Assembly: GCF_025971955.1 (NCBI RefSeq)
Contig: NZ_JAPDMX010000007.1
Coordinates: forward strand, 62,001-126,000
DNA length: 64,000 bases
Direction: 5' to 3'
DNA from: Shewanella subflava
GTDB taxonomy: Bacteria; Pseudomonadota; Gammaproteobacteria; Enterobacterales; Shewanellaceae
A model generated the notes under the pieces. The model was not told where the DNA came from and searched no databases. It saw nothing but the letters and a program-made list of their open reading frames with translations. Shown piece by piece: positions 18,128 through 28,093 of the stretch. Position numbers and translations under genes: made by a program. The number at the start of each line of letters is the position of its first letter. Within the stretch, counting starts at the first letter, position 1.

Positions 18128-18664
18128 AAAAATGCCTTTAAGCGTCTAATTTATCGCTTAATATTTTAAAAATTGATGTGTTTTCGAGGTTGTTATCCCA
18201 ATCACAATCAATAAGTGTTCTGAAATAGCGTTGAAAAATGTGTGATAACAAGGCAGGTTTTTATGATAAGTCGTTATTCTAAAAATCTAACGCCGTTATC
18301 GAGTCTTTCACAATTCAGAATACGCGGTTATTGATGGCTATGGGTATGGCATGAAAGGTTGGATTCATTGTCCACTTAGAAGATGATGCAGGAACTTGAT
18401 TTTAAGCTTTCTCTGGCAAACTAAAAACGAGAAAAACAAGGAATGTGATCTTGCGCAAGCTTAGAGTTATCTTGTTAATTTAAAAGATTATTTTTGTTGA
18501 GGTGAAGCTGCAATATTTATCAGTTAGTGTTGTGACTTTATTTGTTTTTAAGCAGTGCTTGATAACATTTGGTTGCTGCTAACACATGCTGACAATCAAG
18601 TTAAAAGCGGCGAGATACTAGCGGAATAGACTGAATAAAAAATGCTTATCAGTCTATCCTTCGG

Positions 18665-19276
18665 TTATTTGCTCATTGTACACGTTATTGGTGGTTGCCC
18701 AAAAAATGTCAAGGTCGCTTCTTGCTGGTGTGTCCATAAGCTTGCATGTTGAGCTTGGTATTTTGCGCCAGAGGCTGTGCGGGTGATAAAACCTATAGCT
18801 GGTTCGCTGGGCGGTTGGTGGGCAGTGTGATAACTGAAAACCACAGCTGGGATGAGGGTGTCATTATAAAAATATGCACTTAACTGCAACGCTGATTCAT
18901 TGTTACACTGATAATAGGTTGGACTGGGCACATTGATGCTTGCTGCTGAAATTTGCAATTCAGTGATGCGAGTTTGATAACTTACCCGGGTACATTCGGT
19001 TTTGTCATCGGCTTTCCAGCAGTCATTACGACCTTTTATCCAGCCACGTTGCTCGGCTGTGAGGATTTTGGCATCATTGAGGTTAAGTTGCTTGATGGCT
19101 TGTGAGTATAGTGGCTGCAACTGAGTATCAAGTTGCGATAATTCCTCAGATTGACAAATGAGTTCCTCAATTGAACCTTGGGCTTTATTACAGTTGAAGC
19201 TGGGTGATGGAGAGCTGGCTATAACTGAAAAGCTTAATCCTAAACCGCTTAAACTGAGTATCCAGAGGTTTTTCAT
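18665..19276 (-). CDS. Secreted two-domain lysozyme inhibitor (LprI-N + MliC-like)
   Basis: 203 aa. A signal peptide (MKNLWILSLSGLGLSFSVIASS) is followed by an LprI N-terminal/DUF1311 domain at about 28-105. That domain has paired cysteines (FNCNKAQGSIEELICQSEELSQLD, RGWIKGRNDCWKADDKTECTRVSYQTRI). A C-terminal MliC-like domain follows at about 115-200 (TYYQCNN, VFSYHT, TRTASGAKYQ, LWTHQQEATLTFFGQPPITC). Both domain types occur in proteins that block host or environmental lysozyme in the periplasm. ATG 19276 is preferred over the upstream GTG 19282 because AAGGAAGG sits at proper spacing. The domain fusion is visible; inhibition itself is inferred. Confidence 0.8.
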   Translation of the reverse strand: MKNLWILSLSGLGLSFSVIASSPSPSFNCNKAQGSIEELICQSEELSQLDTQLQPLYSQAIKQLNLNDAKILTAEQRGWIKGRNDCWKADDKTECTRVSYQTRITELQISAASINVPSPTYYQCNNESALQLSAYFYNDTLIPAVVFSYHTAHQPPSEPAIGFITRTASGAKYQAQHASLWTHQQEATLTFFGQPPITCTMSK

Positions 19277-19401
19277 TCGCACCTTCCTTTACTATTTTAC
19301 AAGACAACAATCATGACTTATTCACCAATTAAGGGCAAATGAACATCTTGTCATCTTGTCATCTTGTCAGTACAGCGGCCATCAATAAGGTGGAAACATC
19401 A

Positions 19402-19587
19402 TTAAGCGGTGGTATTGATGTTATGACCAGTGTTTCCAACGGGTGCAGGCAAAGCCGCTTCAATGAGTTGCAACGCCATTTGACCTTCAATTTTTTGTTG
19501 ATTTTTAGCCATAACGGCAACCTTGAGGCTGTTAGCTGAATCGATAGAAGTAGGCATATTGCTAGGAGCATTTACTGAAATTGTCAT
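19402..19587 (-). CDS. Small YjfB-like putative motility protein
   Basis: 61 aa (MTISVNAPSN start). The central SLKVAVMAKNQQKIEGQMALQLIEAA resembles the YjfB family of small proteins annotated as putative motility proteins: a Q/M-rich amphipathic helix followed by a Pro/Gly tail. ATG 19587 is chosen because GAGG sits 5 bp upstream; a longer frame reaches 19611. Function is unproven. No flagellar genes are nearby, so the motility label is family-derived only. A competing overlapping frame (19359-19571) lacks this support. Confidence 0.6.
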   Translation of the reverse strand: MTISVNAPSNMPTSIDSANSLKVAVMAKNQQKIEGQMALQLIEAALPAPVGNTGHNINTTA

Positions 19588-19700
19588 AGAAACCTCGTTT
19601 TTATTACACACAAAAATTGTGTTACTTCACTTTATCGACCGTTTGCCAATATCCTATATGGTAATAGTGTATCAATATGCATCTTGCTAAAAGGTTATAG

Positions 19701-19728
19701 ATTGCGCGCAATTAGATTATGATATACT
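19701..19728 (+). promoter_or_regulatory. ohrR promoter with palindromic operator
   Basis: A perfect 12-bp palindrome ATTGCGCGCAAT (19701-19712) lies just upstream of a TATACT -10 hexamer (19723-19728), overlapping where a -35 would be. This is where an autorepressor would bind. It is assigned to OhrR because that is the gene downstream and MarR-family proteins bind such dyads. Confidence 0.6.
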
Positions 19729-19753
19729 GGCTCAACATTGAAAGGGGGTAATT

Positions 19754-20212
19754 ATGTCATCAACTAATCCATTAGCACTTGAGAATCAGGTGTGTTTTTC
19801 CTTATATAGCGTGACTAATGCAATGATCCGCGCATATCGTCCCCTGTTAGAAGAGTTATCACTGACTTATCCACAATATTTAGCTATGTTGGTGTTGTGG
19901 AAGGAGCCAGGTATCAGCGTAAAAACCTTAGGTGAAAAATTGAATTTAGACTCAGGCACCTTAACGCCGTTACTAAAACGTTTAGAAGCGAAAAAGTTGG
20001 TGATCCGCGGTCGCAGTGAACAAGATGAACGAGTGCGTGTGTTACACCTGACAGAGGAAGGCCAAGCATTACGTGTTCAAGCAGAAAAAGTACCTGAAAT
20101 GATGCGTTGTAAAGTTGGCGGTGATATTGAGCAATTACAACAGCTGAAAAGCTTGTGCGATAATGCATTAAAAGTATTAAATTCGGATAAGGCTTCAAGT
20201 TGTGAAATGTGA
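19754..20212 (+). CDS. ohrR: Organic-peroxide-sensing MarR-family repressor, OhrR-like
   Basis: 152 aa winged-helix regulator. It starts like Ohr[43 protein letters not shown], with the peroxide-sensing Cys at residue 14. The DNA-binding part [45 protein letters not shown] is also characteristic. Additional cysteines in MMRCKVGG and KSLCDNAL suggest the two-Cys redox subclass. Its usual target, ohr, is not in the window. GGGGG precedes the ATG as Shine-Dalgarno. The end overlaps the rlmC start by 11 bp. Confidence 0.88.
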   Translation: MSSTNPLALENQVCFSLYSVTNAMIRAYRPLLEELSLTYPQYLAMLVLWKEPGISVKTLGEKLNLDSGTLTPLLKRLEAKKLVIRGRSEQDERVRVLHLTEEGQALRVQAEKVPEMMRCKVGGDIEQLQQLKSLCDNALKVLNSDKASSCEM

Positions 20213-21347
20213 GTATTTTGAAAATGGCCAATGCTTATCTTGTAGAGATATTCAAACGCCGATATCAAAGCAATTACAGCATAAGATGGTTAAGCTGAAA
20301 CAGTTTTTTGGCCCATTACCAGTAGTGCAATGGCTTGACCCTATAGCAAGCCCAGAAAATCGCTTTCGCAATAAAGCTAAAATGGTGGTACTAGGGGCGG
20401 CGCATCAACCTATTTTAGGTATTGTTGATCCCCAAGGGCAACCCGTAAGCTTGTGTGATTGTCAGTTATACCCTGAAGATATGCAGCAGTTATTACATCG
20501 CTTGCAGCTGTTTGTACAACTGGCTGGTATTCCGCCTTATCGAGTCGACAAAAGTAAAGGTGAGCTTAAGTTTATTCTGCTTACTCGAAGTTATATTTCC
20601 GGTGAATTTATGCTGCGATTTGTGCTGAGAAGCGAGCAAGCCATTGCAAGAATTCAGCGAGAATTGCCTAAACTTATGGCCGACTTTCCCAAAATCAGGT
20701 TAGTGTCTGTAAATTTGCAGCCAACCCATATGGCTATTTTAGAGGGGGAGCACGAAATTTTCTTGACCGAACAAACCCGTTTAGCCGATAAGTTTAATGA
20801 TGTGCCTTTGTATATTCGCCCTAAAAGCTTCTTTCAAACTAACCCCGCAGTAGCACAGCAACTCTATCAAACTGCACGTGAGTGGGTTGGCGCATTTAAT
20901 CCGCAACATATTTGGGATTTGTTCTGTGGTGTAGGGGGATTTGGCCTTCACTGTGCAAGCCCGTCTATTCGTTTAACCGGTATTGAAATTGAAGCTGAAG
21001 CAATTGAATGTGCCAAAATGTCAGCGACAGAAATGGGGTTGAATAACATTCGTTTTAGTGCACTAGATTCAACTGACTTTGCCAAAGGTGTTGAAGCGAA
21101 TGACAGACCTGATTTGATAATCGTTAATCCACCAAGACGCGGAATTGGTGAATCCTTATGCCAGTCTTTATCTGATTTTGCACCTAACGCCATTCTCTAT
21201 TCAAGCTGTAACCCCAAAAGTTTGGTGAAAGATTTGGCAATGATATCGGGATATCAAATTACCAAAGTCCAATTATTTGATATGTTTCCACACACAGATC
21301 ATTATGAAGTGCTAGTCATGTTAGAAAAATCACCTCGTAGTCATTAA
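20202..21347 (+). CDS. rlmC: 23S rRNA (uracil747-C5)-methyltransferase RlmC
   Basis: 381 aa SAM-dependent methyltransferase. N-terminal cysteines C3, C11 and C14 ([13 protein letters not shown]) plus the later CDCQLYP supply the [4Fe-4S] ligands seen in RlmC/RlmD. The SAM-binding motif is [14 protein letters not shown], followed by IVNPPRRG and the catalytic Cys in [14 protein letters not shown]. The start is GTG at 20202, inside the end of ohrR, so translation may be coupled. Length and the short N-terminus (no TRAM domain) separate it from RlmD. Confidence 0.9.
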   Translation: MKCEYFENGQCLSCRDIQTPISKQLQHKMVKLKQFFGPLPVVQWLDPIASPENRFRNKAKMVVLGAAHQPILGIVDPQGQPVSLCDCQLYPEDMQQLLHRLQLFVQLAGIPPYRVDKSKGELKFILLTRSYISGEFMLRFVLRSEQAIARIQRELPKLMADFPKIRLVSVNLQPTHMAILEGEHEIFLTEQTRLADKFNDVPLYIRPKSFFQTNPAVAQQLYQTAREWVGAFNPQHIWDLFCGVGGFGLHCASPSIRLTGIEIEAEAIECAKMSATEMGLNNIRFSALDSTDFAKGVEANDRPDLIIVNPPRRGIGESLCQSLSDFAPNAILYSSCNPKSLVKDLAMISGYQITKVQLFDMFPHTDHYEVLVMLEKSPRSH

Positions 21348-21404
21348 ATGTTCATATTAGTGTCATAATCTTAAGCTGTCATCTTAACCAAAGGGTCTGC
21401 ATGT

Positions 21405-22556
21405 ATGTGGCAAATATTCAGTCGTTTTCTGGCATTGGGCTTAATTAGTTTTGGCGGCCCTGCGGCGCATATAGGCTATTTCAGGCAGACATTTGTACAA
21501 GAGTTAAATTGGTTAGATGAAAAACAATACGCCAGTATTGTGGCATTAAGCCAGTTTATGCCAGGCCCTGGTTCAAGCCAGGTAGGATTTGCAATTGGCT
21601 ACCATAAAGGGGGAGTAATGGGGGCCTTAGCCGCCTTCTTGGGATTCACGCTACCTTCTTTTTTATTGCTGTTTTTGTTTGCTGTTTCAACCGCAAGCTG
21701 GTTGCAGTTGGGGTGGGTTGATGGGGCGATTCATGGCTTAAAATTGCTTGCAGTAGTCGTGGTGGCTGATGCTACCTTTGGTATGTTTAAACAATTTTGC
21801 CAACGTAAAACGGCTCAATGTTTAATGGTTGCTACTGCGGCGTGTATCATATTATTCCCTTCTTTATTAACTCAAATAGTCGTATTGGTGGTAGCTGCTA
21901 TTATTGGCGGCCTGGTGTTAACTCGTGGCGAACATATCTCACCAGAATCACCCGATATTACCTTGAATTGGAAATGGTTAGCACTCTTCATTGTAGGTTT
22001 AATTGCCTCATTCATATTAGCTTCACAGCCCGATAGCCTAGGGCAAGTTTTTGGTCAGTTTTATCAGGTCGGCAGTTTAGTGTTTGGTGGGGGACATGTT
22101 GTACTGCCTTTACTCGAAGCCAATGTGGGTGAGCTAGTCAGCCAAGATCGTTTTTTAACCGGTTATGCATTAGCGCAAGCTGTACCCGGGCCAATGTTTA
22201 CCCTCGCTACTTTTTTAGGGGCAGATATTTGGCAAGAATCTCCGATGTTAGGTGCACTAGTTGCAACAATTGCGATTTTTGTTCCTGGTTTTTTATTGAT
22301 GTTAGTCACGCTGAATAGTTGGGGAGCAATTAGCCAACGTCCCATAATAGCAGGCGGGCTAGCGGGGGTGAATGCAGCCGTTGTGGGATTGCTATTAGCC
22401 GCTTTATATCAACCTGTATTCACCACAGCGGTGATTTCGTCATTTGATATGGCTTTAGCGATATTAGGTTTTGGATTATTAAAAATATTTAAACCTAATA
22501 TTGTCTATTTGGTCGCGGGCTTTGCTGCTACTGGTGCCATCATAAGCTTGCTTTAA
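21405..22556 (+). CDS. chrA: Chromate transporter ChrA
   Basis: 383 aa, long-chain CHR family with two homologous membrane domains. Domain 1 begins FLALGLISFGGPAAHIGYFRQTFV with the hallmark QFMPGPGSSQVGFAIGYHKGG. Domain 2 repeats the pattern GSLVFGGGHVVLPLLE and LAQAVPGPMFTLATFLG. ChrA expels chromate from the cytoplasm. It is a single gene; AAGGG precedes the ATG. There is no chrB-type regulator nearby. The following gap (22557-23062) shows no recognisable feature. Confidence 0.92.
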   Translation: MWQIFSRFLALGLISFGGPAAHIGYFRQTFVQELNWLDEKQYASIVALSQFMPGPGSSQVGFAIGYHKGGVMGALAAFLGFTLPSFLLLFLFAVSTASWLQLGWVDGAIHGLKLLAVVVVADATFGMFKQFCQRKTAQCLMVATAACIILFPSLLTQIVVLVVAAIIGGLVLTRGEHISPESPDITLNWKWLALFIVGLIASFILASQPDSLGQVFGQFYQVGSLVFGGGHVVLPLLEANVGELVSQDRFLTGYALAQAVPGPMFTLATFLGADIWQESPMLGALVATIAIFVPGFLLMLVTLNSWGAISQRPIIAGGLAGVNAAVVGLLLAALYQPVFTTAVISSFDMALAILGFGLLKIFKPNIVYLVAGFAATGAIISLL

Positions 22557-23062
22557 TAATATCTTAATATGAGTTCAATATTTCAATATCAAAGCGGTTC
22601 TTACTGCCTGCGTTAATGGTCTATCTAAACGCTGACAAATCTATCTTTGGCGGCTTATTTTGGCATTAATTTCGCAGCTTCGCTTGTAATCTGCTCTCAA
22701 GGATGGGGAGCTCAGGCGAGGTGCCATCCAAGCAAAGCATTGCCATTGATGTGTTAATCCGCCTTGTTATCTCTCACTATTTTCGGCTGAATACGAAGAA
22801 AACAGATTAATATGACTTAGTGCTTTAGGCTGTCTTTATTTTCAACATAAAAAATAAACAAAGCTCAACACGCCCTAGTCATCTTCTTAGCAGCATTCTG
22901 GCCGGTCATTATCTTTATCTTGTCGTGGTTTTTTGAGGTTCAAAAATGTGATAAAAGTTCATATATCATAACTGTTTTAACGCATGCCCTTTTAACCTGT
23001 CTATACTCATACTAGAGCACATATTGTTCAAATATGGTTAAGTCATAAAAAGGTCTATGGTT

Positions 23063-24727
23063 ATGGAATATTTGTCACTGCGTAATAAGCTCCTCGCCCT
23101 TTCTCTTGTTCCTCTAACTTTAATTTTAAGTGTGGTTCTGGTGTTATTCTATGTGAATGAAAGTGATTCATTAGCAGCAGATATCACCGATTTTAGACAA
23201 GAGTTGATTTTAGAGCGTAAAAAGCAATTAAAAGAAGCGGTAGAAATTGGTGTTGGAGTGGTTAATTATCAGCGCGCTTTGGGTGACGCCGGAAATGTGA
23301 ATCAAGCATTACGTGATTTACGCTTTGGTAAAGCGGGATACTTTTTTATTTACGATACCGAAGGCAATAGTGTGTTTCATGCGGTGCAACCTGATATGGA
23401 AGGTCAAAATAAAATGGATATGGCCGATCCCAACGGCACTAAAATTGTCGTGGGCTTGCTCAATGCTGCCCAGCAGGGCGATGGTCATGTGACTTACTTT
23501 TATCAAAAACCGAACACCCAAGGACTGACAGAGAAGTTAGGGTTTGGTGCCATGATCCCCAATACCAATTTGATGTTAGGCTCTGGCGCTTATATTGATG
23601 ATATAGATGAGGTAACGGCGGGTTATAAGCAAATTAAAACTGAACAAATGCATCAAAATTTAATGATGTTTATTATTTTAACATCAACGTTAGGCCTGCT
23701 CACTACCGCAGGGGTAATGTTTACCGCTAAAGCGATGGTGCAACCTATCGAAAATATGGCCCATTCGTTGAATGACATTGCCAGCGGTGAAGGTGATTTA
23801 ACCAAGCGCCTTGATGTAAAAGGCAAGGATGAAATCGCCATGTTAGGCTTAGCTTTTAATCTGTTTGTTGATAAGCTGCAAAATATTATTAGTGATGTCT
23901 CTGTGGCCACTCATGATGTTAAACAGGCAGCTAAAAATATCAATGAGCAAACGGTAACCATATCGGATCAGTTATATAGTCATAACAGTGAAATCGATCA
24001 AATAGTCACTGCAATCACTGAAATGTCGGCCACAGCACATGATGTGGCTCAGAATACCAATCGTGTTGCAGAATCCACTCAAACAGCATCGGGTTATGTA
24101 ATGCAAGCACAAGAATGTGTTGATAACTCATTGTCTGAAGTATCAGACCTAATGATGCAAATTGACGATGCGGCCACCAATATTCAATCCCTAAGTGAAC
24201 AGTCTAAGAAGATAAACTCAGTACTCAGCGTAATCGGCGGCATTGCAGAGCAAACCAATTTATTAGCATTAAATGCAGCCATTGAGGCGGCAAGAGCAGG
24301 TGAGCAAGGACGAGGTTTTGCTGTGGTGGCTGATGAAGTGCGTAATTTGGCGAGCAGAACTCAAACAAGTACCGTTGAAATTAATGAAATGTTGACTGAG
24401 TTACATCGTTCGGTTTCTCAGGCAGTTGATGCCATGGATAAAAGCCAAAAAAGCGGTATACGCTCGGTAGAATCCTCTAAAGCGATTTCGGAAAGCTTAG
24501 GTGCGGTAACATCCTCGGTTACCAATATTAATGATATGAGCACTCAGATAGCGACCGCAGCGACCGAGCAAAGCTCGGTAACCGAAGAAATCAATCGCAA
24601 TATTACATCGGTGCAAGAAATCGTCAATCAGTTACTTGACTCTAGTCGACAGGCTGCTGATATGAGTAATAACGTTGCCAATTCGGGCAATCATCTTAGT
24701 AGATTGGTTAGCCAATTTAAGATTTAA
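23063..24727 (+). CDS. Methyl-accepting chemotaxis protein with Cache domain
   Basis: About 554 aa. It has one N-terminal transmembrane helix, a periplasmic single Cache (sCache_2-type) domain (about 40-185, with [30 protein letters not shown] and [11 protein letters not shown]), a second transmembrane helix, and a HAMP linker ([27 protein letters not shown]). A signalling coiled coil follows with the invariant hairpin tip [32 protein letters not shown]. It lacks a C-terminal CheR-binding pentapeptide. The ligand is unknown; such Cache domains commonly sense organic acids. ATG 23063 is preferred over 23057 because AAGG is 9 bp upstream. Confidence 0.92.
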   Translation: MEYLSLRNKLLALSLVPLTLILSVVLVLFYVNESDSLAADITDFRQELILERKKQLKEAVEIGVGVVNYQRALGDAGNVNQALRDLRFGKAGYFFIYDTEGNSVFHAVQPDMEGQNKMDMADPNGTKIVVGLLNAAQQGDGHVTYFYQKPNTQGLTEKLGFGAMIPNTNLMLGSGAYIDDIDEVTAGYKQIKTEQMHQNLMMFIILTSTLGLLTTAGVMFTAKAMVQPIENMAHSLNDIASGEGDLTKRLDVKGKDEIAMLGLAFNLFVDKLQNIISDVSVATHDVKQAAKNINEQTVTISDQLYSHNSEIDQIVTAITEMSATAHDVAQNTNRVAESTQTASGYVMQAQECVDNSLSEVSDLMMQIDDAATNIQSLSEQSKKINSVLSVIGGIAEQTNLLALNAAIEAARAGEQGRGFAVVADEVRNLASRTQTSTVEINEMLTELHRSVSQAVDAMDKSQKSGIRSVESSKAISESLGAVTSSVTNINDMSTQIATAATEQSSVTEEINRNITSVQEIVNQLLDSSRQAADMSNNVANSGNHLSRLVSQFKI

Positions 24728-24747
24728 TCTATGGGATAGAGGCAATT

Positions 24748-24776
24748 TGAACCGCTTTTTAGCGGTTCATTTTTGG
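24748..24776 (+). terminator. Terminator after the chemoreceptor gene
   Basis: A 9-bp stem TGAACCGCT with a TTTT loop, followed by TTTTT. Confidence 0.88.
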
Positions 24777-24870
24777 GCAAACACCACCAAGAATAATGTG
24801 AGCCTACAACTGCCAGAACAAGCCTAAATTACAGCAACAGTTTTAGCGTAAAAGAACGGACAGACTCACC

Positions 24871-25138
24871 TTAATCAAAGGTGGTTAAAGTCACCGTGCC
24901 CAAGTCCCCCTTTAAAGACGCTTCACCGTATTCACAGAAAAACTTGATAGTTTTGGAATCAACCGAGTTGATGACCAATTAGGTCATTGCTCGTGTGGGA
25001 TCATTAACGCTTACACTGGCTCATGTCAGTATATTGTTTAGTCGCCTCATTAACTTCATTATCACAACCAGTGGGTTTATCTTGATCCACTATTACATTA
25101 TCGCTAACGATTTTGCGCTTGATGTTGGTGAGTGAAAT
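24871..25138 (-). pseudogene. Possible gene remnant in a 520-bp gap
   Basis: On the minus strand two consecutive open stretches read like protein, separated by stops. One is 44 codons containing IVSDNVIVDQDKPTGCD and ending TDMSQCKR (25138-25004). The second is 35 codons beginning LVINSVDSKTIKFFCEYG and ending LTTFD (ending 24871). Their amino acid make-up looks coding rather than random. Together they may be a decayed gene or two short ORFs. No family was recognised, and chance cannot be excluded. Confidence 0.25.
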
Positions 25139-25251
25139 TTATTCCAGCATAGATTGTTAATTATGCCTATTTCGGTCTAGGTTTAGCGCCAAGCTTGGGG
25201 TAAAATGCGCCGTTATACCTTTTGTTAACTGCTATTTAAAGTTGAAAATTC

Positions 25252-26350
25252 ATGTTTGAAGTTAATCCAGTAAAATTCAAGATTAAGGAGCTGGCCGAGC
25301 GCACAGAGCTTCTTAGGGGGTACCTTTGACTACGCTGCTAAAAGTGAGCGTTTAGAAGAGGTTAGCCGAGAGTTAGAAAGTTCTGAAGTGTGGAACGAAC
25401 CTGAACGTGCCCAGGCCTTAGGCAAAGAGCGTTCAGCATTAGAAGCTGTCGTTAAGACGATTGATGATATGGACAGCGGCCTTGAAGATGTTGAAGGTTT
25501 ATTGGAATTAGCCATTGAAGAAGATGATGAAGAAACCTTCAACGATGCCAGTGACGAAATTGCCAGCTTAGAAGCGCGCCTTGCAGACTTAGAATTCCGC
25601 CGCATGTTTTCGGGGAAAAACGATGCTGCAAGCTGTTATCTTGATATTCAATCTGGCTCAGGCGGAACAGAAGCACAGGATTGGGCCAATATGGTCCTGC
25701 GCATGTATTTGCGTTGGGGCGAAGCTCATGATTTTAGCCCTGAATTAATCGAAGTCACTGCAGGTGATGTTGCCGGTATTAAAGGCGCAACGATCAAATT
25801 TACCGGTGAATATGCTTTTGGCTGGATGAGAACCGAAACCGGTGTGCATCGTTTAGTGCGTAAATCGCCATTCGACTCTTCGGGCAAACGTCACACGTCA
25901 TTTTGCTCAGTGTTTGTTTACCCTGAAATCGAAGATGACATTGAAATTGAAATTAATCCTTCAGACTTACGAATTGACACCTACCGTGCTTCTGGTGCGG
26001 GTGGTCAGCACGTTAACAAAACGGATTCAGCGGTACGTATTACCCACCTTCCAACCAATACTGTGGTGCAGTGTCAAAATGACCGTTCCCAGCATAAAAA
26101 CCGTGATTCAGCATTCAAGCAATTGAAAGCTAAGCTTTACGAGTTGGAAATGTATAAACAAAATGCTGATAAGCAAGCCGCTGAAGACGCCAAGTCTGAT
26201 ATCGGTTGGGGCAGTCAAATTCGCTCATACGTATTAGATGACTCCCGCATTAAAGATTTACGTACAGGGGTTGAGAATCGTAATACTCAATCTGTGTTGG
26301 ATGGTGATTTAGATAGATTTATCGAAGCCAGCCTAAAATCAGGACTTTAA
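25252..26350 (+). CDS. prfB: Peptide chain release factor 2 with programmed +1 frameshift
   Basis: 365 aa after frameshifting, the same length as E. coli RF2. It releases polypeptides at UGA and UAA. ATG 25252 opens 25 codons ([25 protein letters not shown]) followed by an in-frame TGA at 25327-25329. The site has the classic arrangement: AGGGGG Shine-Dalgarno-like element (25315-25320), then TAC, then CTT TGA C. Slipping +1 resumes at GAC 25328. The stop-recognition tripeptide SPF is in [12 protein letters not shown] and the catalytic GGQ in [13 protein letters not shown]. The residue equivalent to E. coli K-12 Thr246 is Ala, the common form. Low RF2 promotes frameshifting, so the protein autoregulates. 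lysS follows. Confidence 0.97.
25315..25330 (+). promoter_or_regulatory. Recoding site for prfB (+1 frameshift)
   Basis: AGGGGG-TAC-CTT-TGA-C. The internal Shine-Dalgarno-like stretch three bases before the slippery CTT and the slowly read TGA-C are the known RF2 frameshift stimulators. Confidence 0.97.
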
Positions 26351-26405
26351 TCGAATTAACATTCGCGCTAGGGCATGCCCTAGCAAGTAAACACGAGAAG
26401 ATATC

Positions 26406-27908
26406 ATGACTGAACTAGTACAAGATGAAAACAAACTGATTGCAGAGCGTCGTGCTAAATTAGAGCACATTCGCACTAACTGTCCTGCTAACGCACACCC
26501 AAACACATGGGAGCGCAGCCATAAAGCCGCCGAGTTACAAGCTAAATATGGTGAGAATACCAAGGAAGAGTTAGAAGCATTAGGTTTTCAAACCAGTATT
26601 GCTGGCCGTATCATGGCTAAACGTGGTCCTTTTTTAGTGATCCAAGACGTATCTGGCCGTATTCAAGCTTATGCAGAAAAGTCAGTTCAAGGTGATTTAA
26701 AAGAACGTTATCAAGGTTTAGACATCGGTGACATTATTGGTGTTAAAGGTCAATTGCATTTATCTGGCAAGGGCGACCTGTATGTCAATATGGAAGAGTA
26801 CCAGTTACTGACTAAAGCATTACGTCCTTTACCAGAAAAATTCCACGGTTTAACTGACCAAGAAATGCGTTATCGTCAGCGTTATGTTGACTTAATCGTT
26901 AATGAAGACTCACGCAATGCATTTGTTATGCGCTCAAAAGTGGTTTCTGCTATTCGTAATTTCATGATAAAAAAAGAATTCATGGAAGTTGAAACCCCAA
27001 TGATGCATGTTATTCCTGGCGGTGCTTCAGCACGTCCATTTATCACGCATCACAATGCATTAGACATGGCGATGTACTTACGTATTGCGCCAGAACTGTA
27101 TCTTAAGCGTTTAGTTGTGGGTGGTTTTGAGCGGGTGTTCGAAATTAACCGTAACTTCCGTAACGAAGGTTTATCGCCTCGCCATAACCCAGAATTCACT
27201 ATGATGGAATTCTATATGGCTTATGCTGATTACAAAGACTTAATGGATCTGACTGAAGAAATGCTTGGCTCAATTGCCCAGGATTTATTAGGCAGTACTA
27301 GCATGCCTTACGGTGAAGCAACCGTTGAGTTTGGTGGCAAATATGCTCGTTTAAGCATGTTAGAAGCGATTCAGCTGCACAACCCTGACAATGCTACTAT
27401 TCAGGCTATGACTTACGAGCAAGTTAAAGACGTTGAGTTTATGCGTGATCTAGCATCAAGCCTAGGTATCAAGTTAGAGAAATTCTGGACCTGTGGTCAG
27501 CTGTTAGAAGAAATCTTCGGTGAAACCGCTGAACCTAAGTTGATGCAACCCACTTTCATTACTGGCTACCCTGCGGATATTTCTCCATTAGCGCGCCGTA
27601 ATGATGACAATGATTTTATCACTGACCGTTTTGAGTTTTTCATCGGTGGCCGTGAAGTGGCTAACGGTTTCAGCGAGTTAAATGATGCAGAAGATCAAGA
27701 CAATCGCTTTAAAGCACAGGTTGATGCCAAAGATGCTGGTGATGATGAAGCGATGTTCTATGATGCTGATTACATTACAGCACTAGAGCACGGTCTACCA
27801 CCTACGGCTGGTCAAGGTATTGGTATCGATCGTTTAGTGATGTTGTTCACTAACACTCACACTATTCGTGATGTGATTTTATTCCCAGCGATGCGTCCGC
27901 AAGCATAA
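26406..27908 (+). CDS. lysS: Lysyl-tRNA synthetase, class II
   Basis: 500 aa. It charges tRNA-Lys. It has an N-terminal OB-fold anticodon-binding domain (about 60-150, [25 protein letters not shown]) and then the class II catalytic core. Motif 2 is [32 protein letters not shown] and motif 3 [13 protein letters not shown]. Length is close to E. coli LysS (505). It lies 55 bp after prfB, an operon order shared with many gammaproteobacteria. Confidence 0.97.
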   Translation: MTELVQDENKLIAERRAKLEHIRTNCPANAHPNTWERSHKAAELQAKYGENTKEELEALGFQTSIAGRIMAKRGPFLVIQDVSGRIQAYAEKSVQGDLKERYQGLDIGDIIGVKGQLHLSGKGDLYVNMEEYQLLTKALRPLPEKFHGLTDQEMRYRQRYVDLIVNEDSRNAFVMRSKVVSAIRNFMIKKEFMEVETPMMHVIPGGASARPFITHHNALDMAMYLRIAPELYLKRLVVGGFERVFEINRNFRNEGLSPRHNPEFTMMEFYMAYADYKDLMDLTEEMLGSIAQDLLGSTSMPYGEATVEFGGKYARLSMLEAIQLHNPDNATIQAMTYEQVKDVEFMRDLASSLGIKLEKFWTCGQLLEEIFGETAEPKLMQPTFITGYPADISPLARRNDDNDFITDRFEFFIGGREVANGFSELNDAEDQDNRFKAQVDAKDAGDDEAMFYDADYITALEHGLPPTAGQGIGIDRLVMLFTNTHTIRDVILFPAMRPQA

Positions 27909-27946
27909 GGACAGGTTAAGCCAACGTCTTAATCGTCATCTGAAAG

Positions 27947-27982
27947 AACCAGCTTATTCGAAAGAATGGCTGGTTTTTTTAT
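27947..27982 (+). terminator. lysS Rho-independent terminator
   Basis: AACCAGC-ATTC stem elements pair across a GAAA loop, followed by a seven-T tract. Confidence 0.82.
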
Positions 27983-28044
27983 GGCTTTAATTCGAGCAAA
28001 ATCGGGATTGTTTATTAGGACTTGCTAAAGCGGATTTATACATA

Positions 28045-28076
28045 TAAAAAAACGGCCTTAAATAGGCCGTTTTTAT
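28045..28076. terminator. tolC terminator, usable in both directions
   Basis: AAAAACGGCC / GGCCGTTTTT with a 7-base loop. It lies just beyond the tolC stop; on the minus strand it ends in a T-run. Confidence 0.85.
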
Positions 28077-28093
28077 TTACAGTTGATGCAAAA

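Noticed and set aside
18262..18480. Short open stretches in the glycosyltransferase-lysozyme inhibitor gap as a possible transposase remnant
   Set aside because: No recognisable motif in any frame; indistinguishable from chance.
19359..19571. 70-aa minus-strand ORF overlapping the small YjfB-like gene
   Set aside because: The alternative frame 19402-19587 has a better Shine-Dalgarno and family resemblance; this one looks like its shadow.
25252..25330. In-frame stop early in prfB that could be read as a pseudogene
   Set aside because: The stop is the known RF2 recoding site, with all stimulatory elements intact and an otherwise full-length protein.
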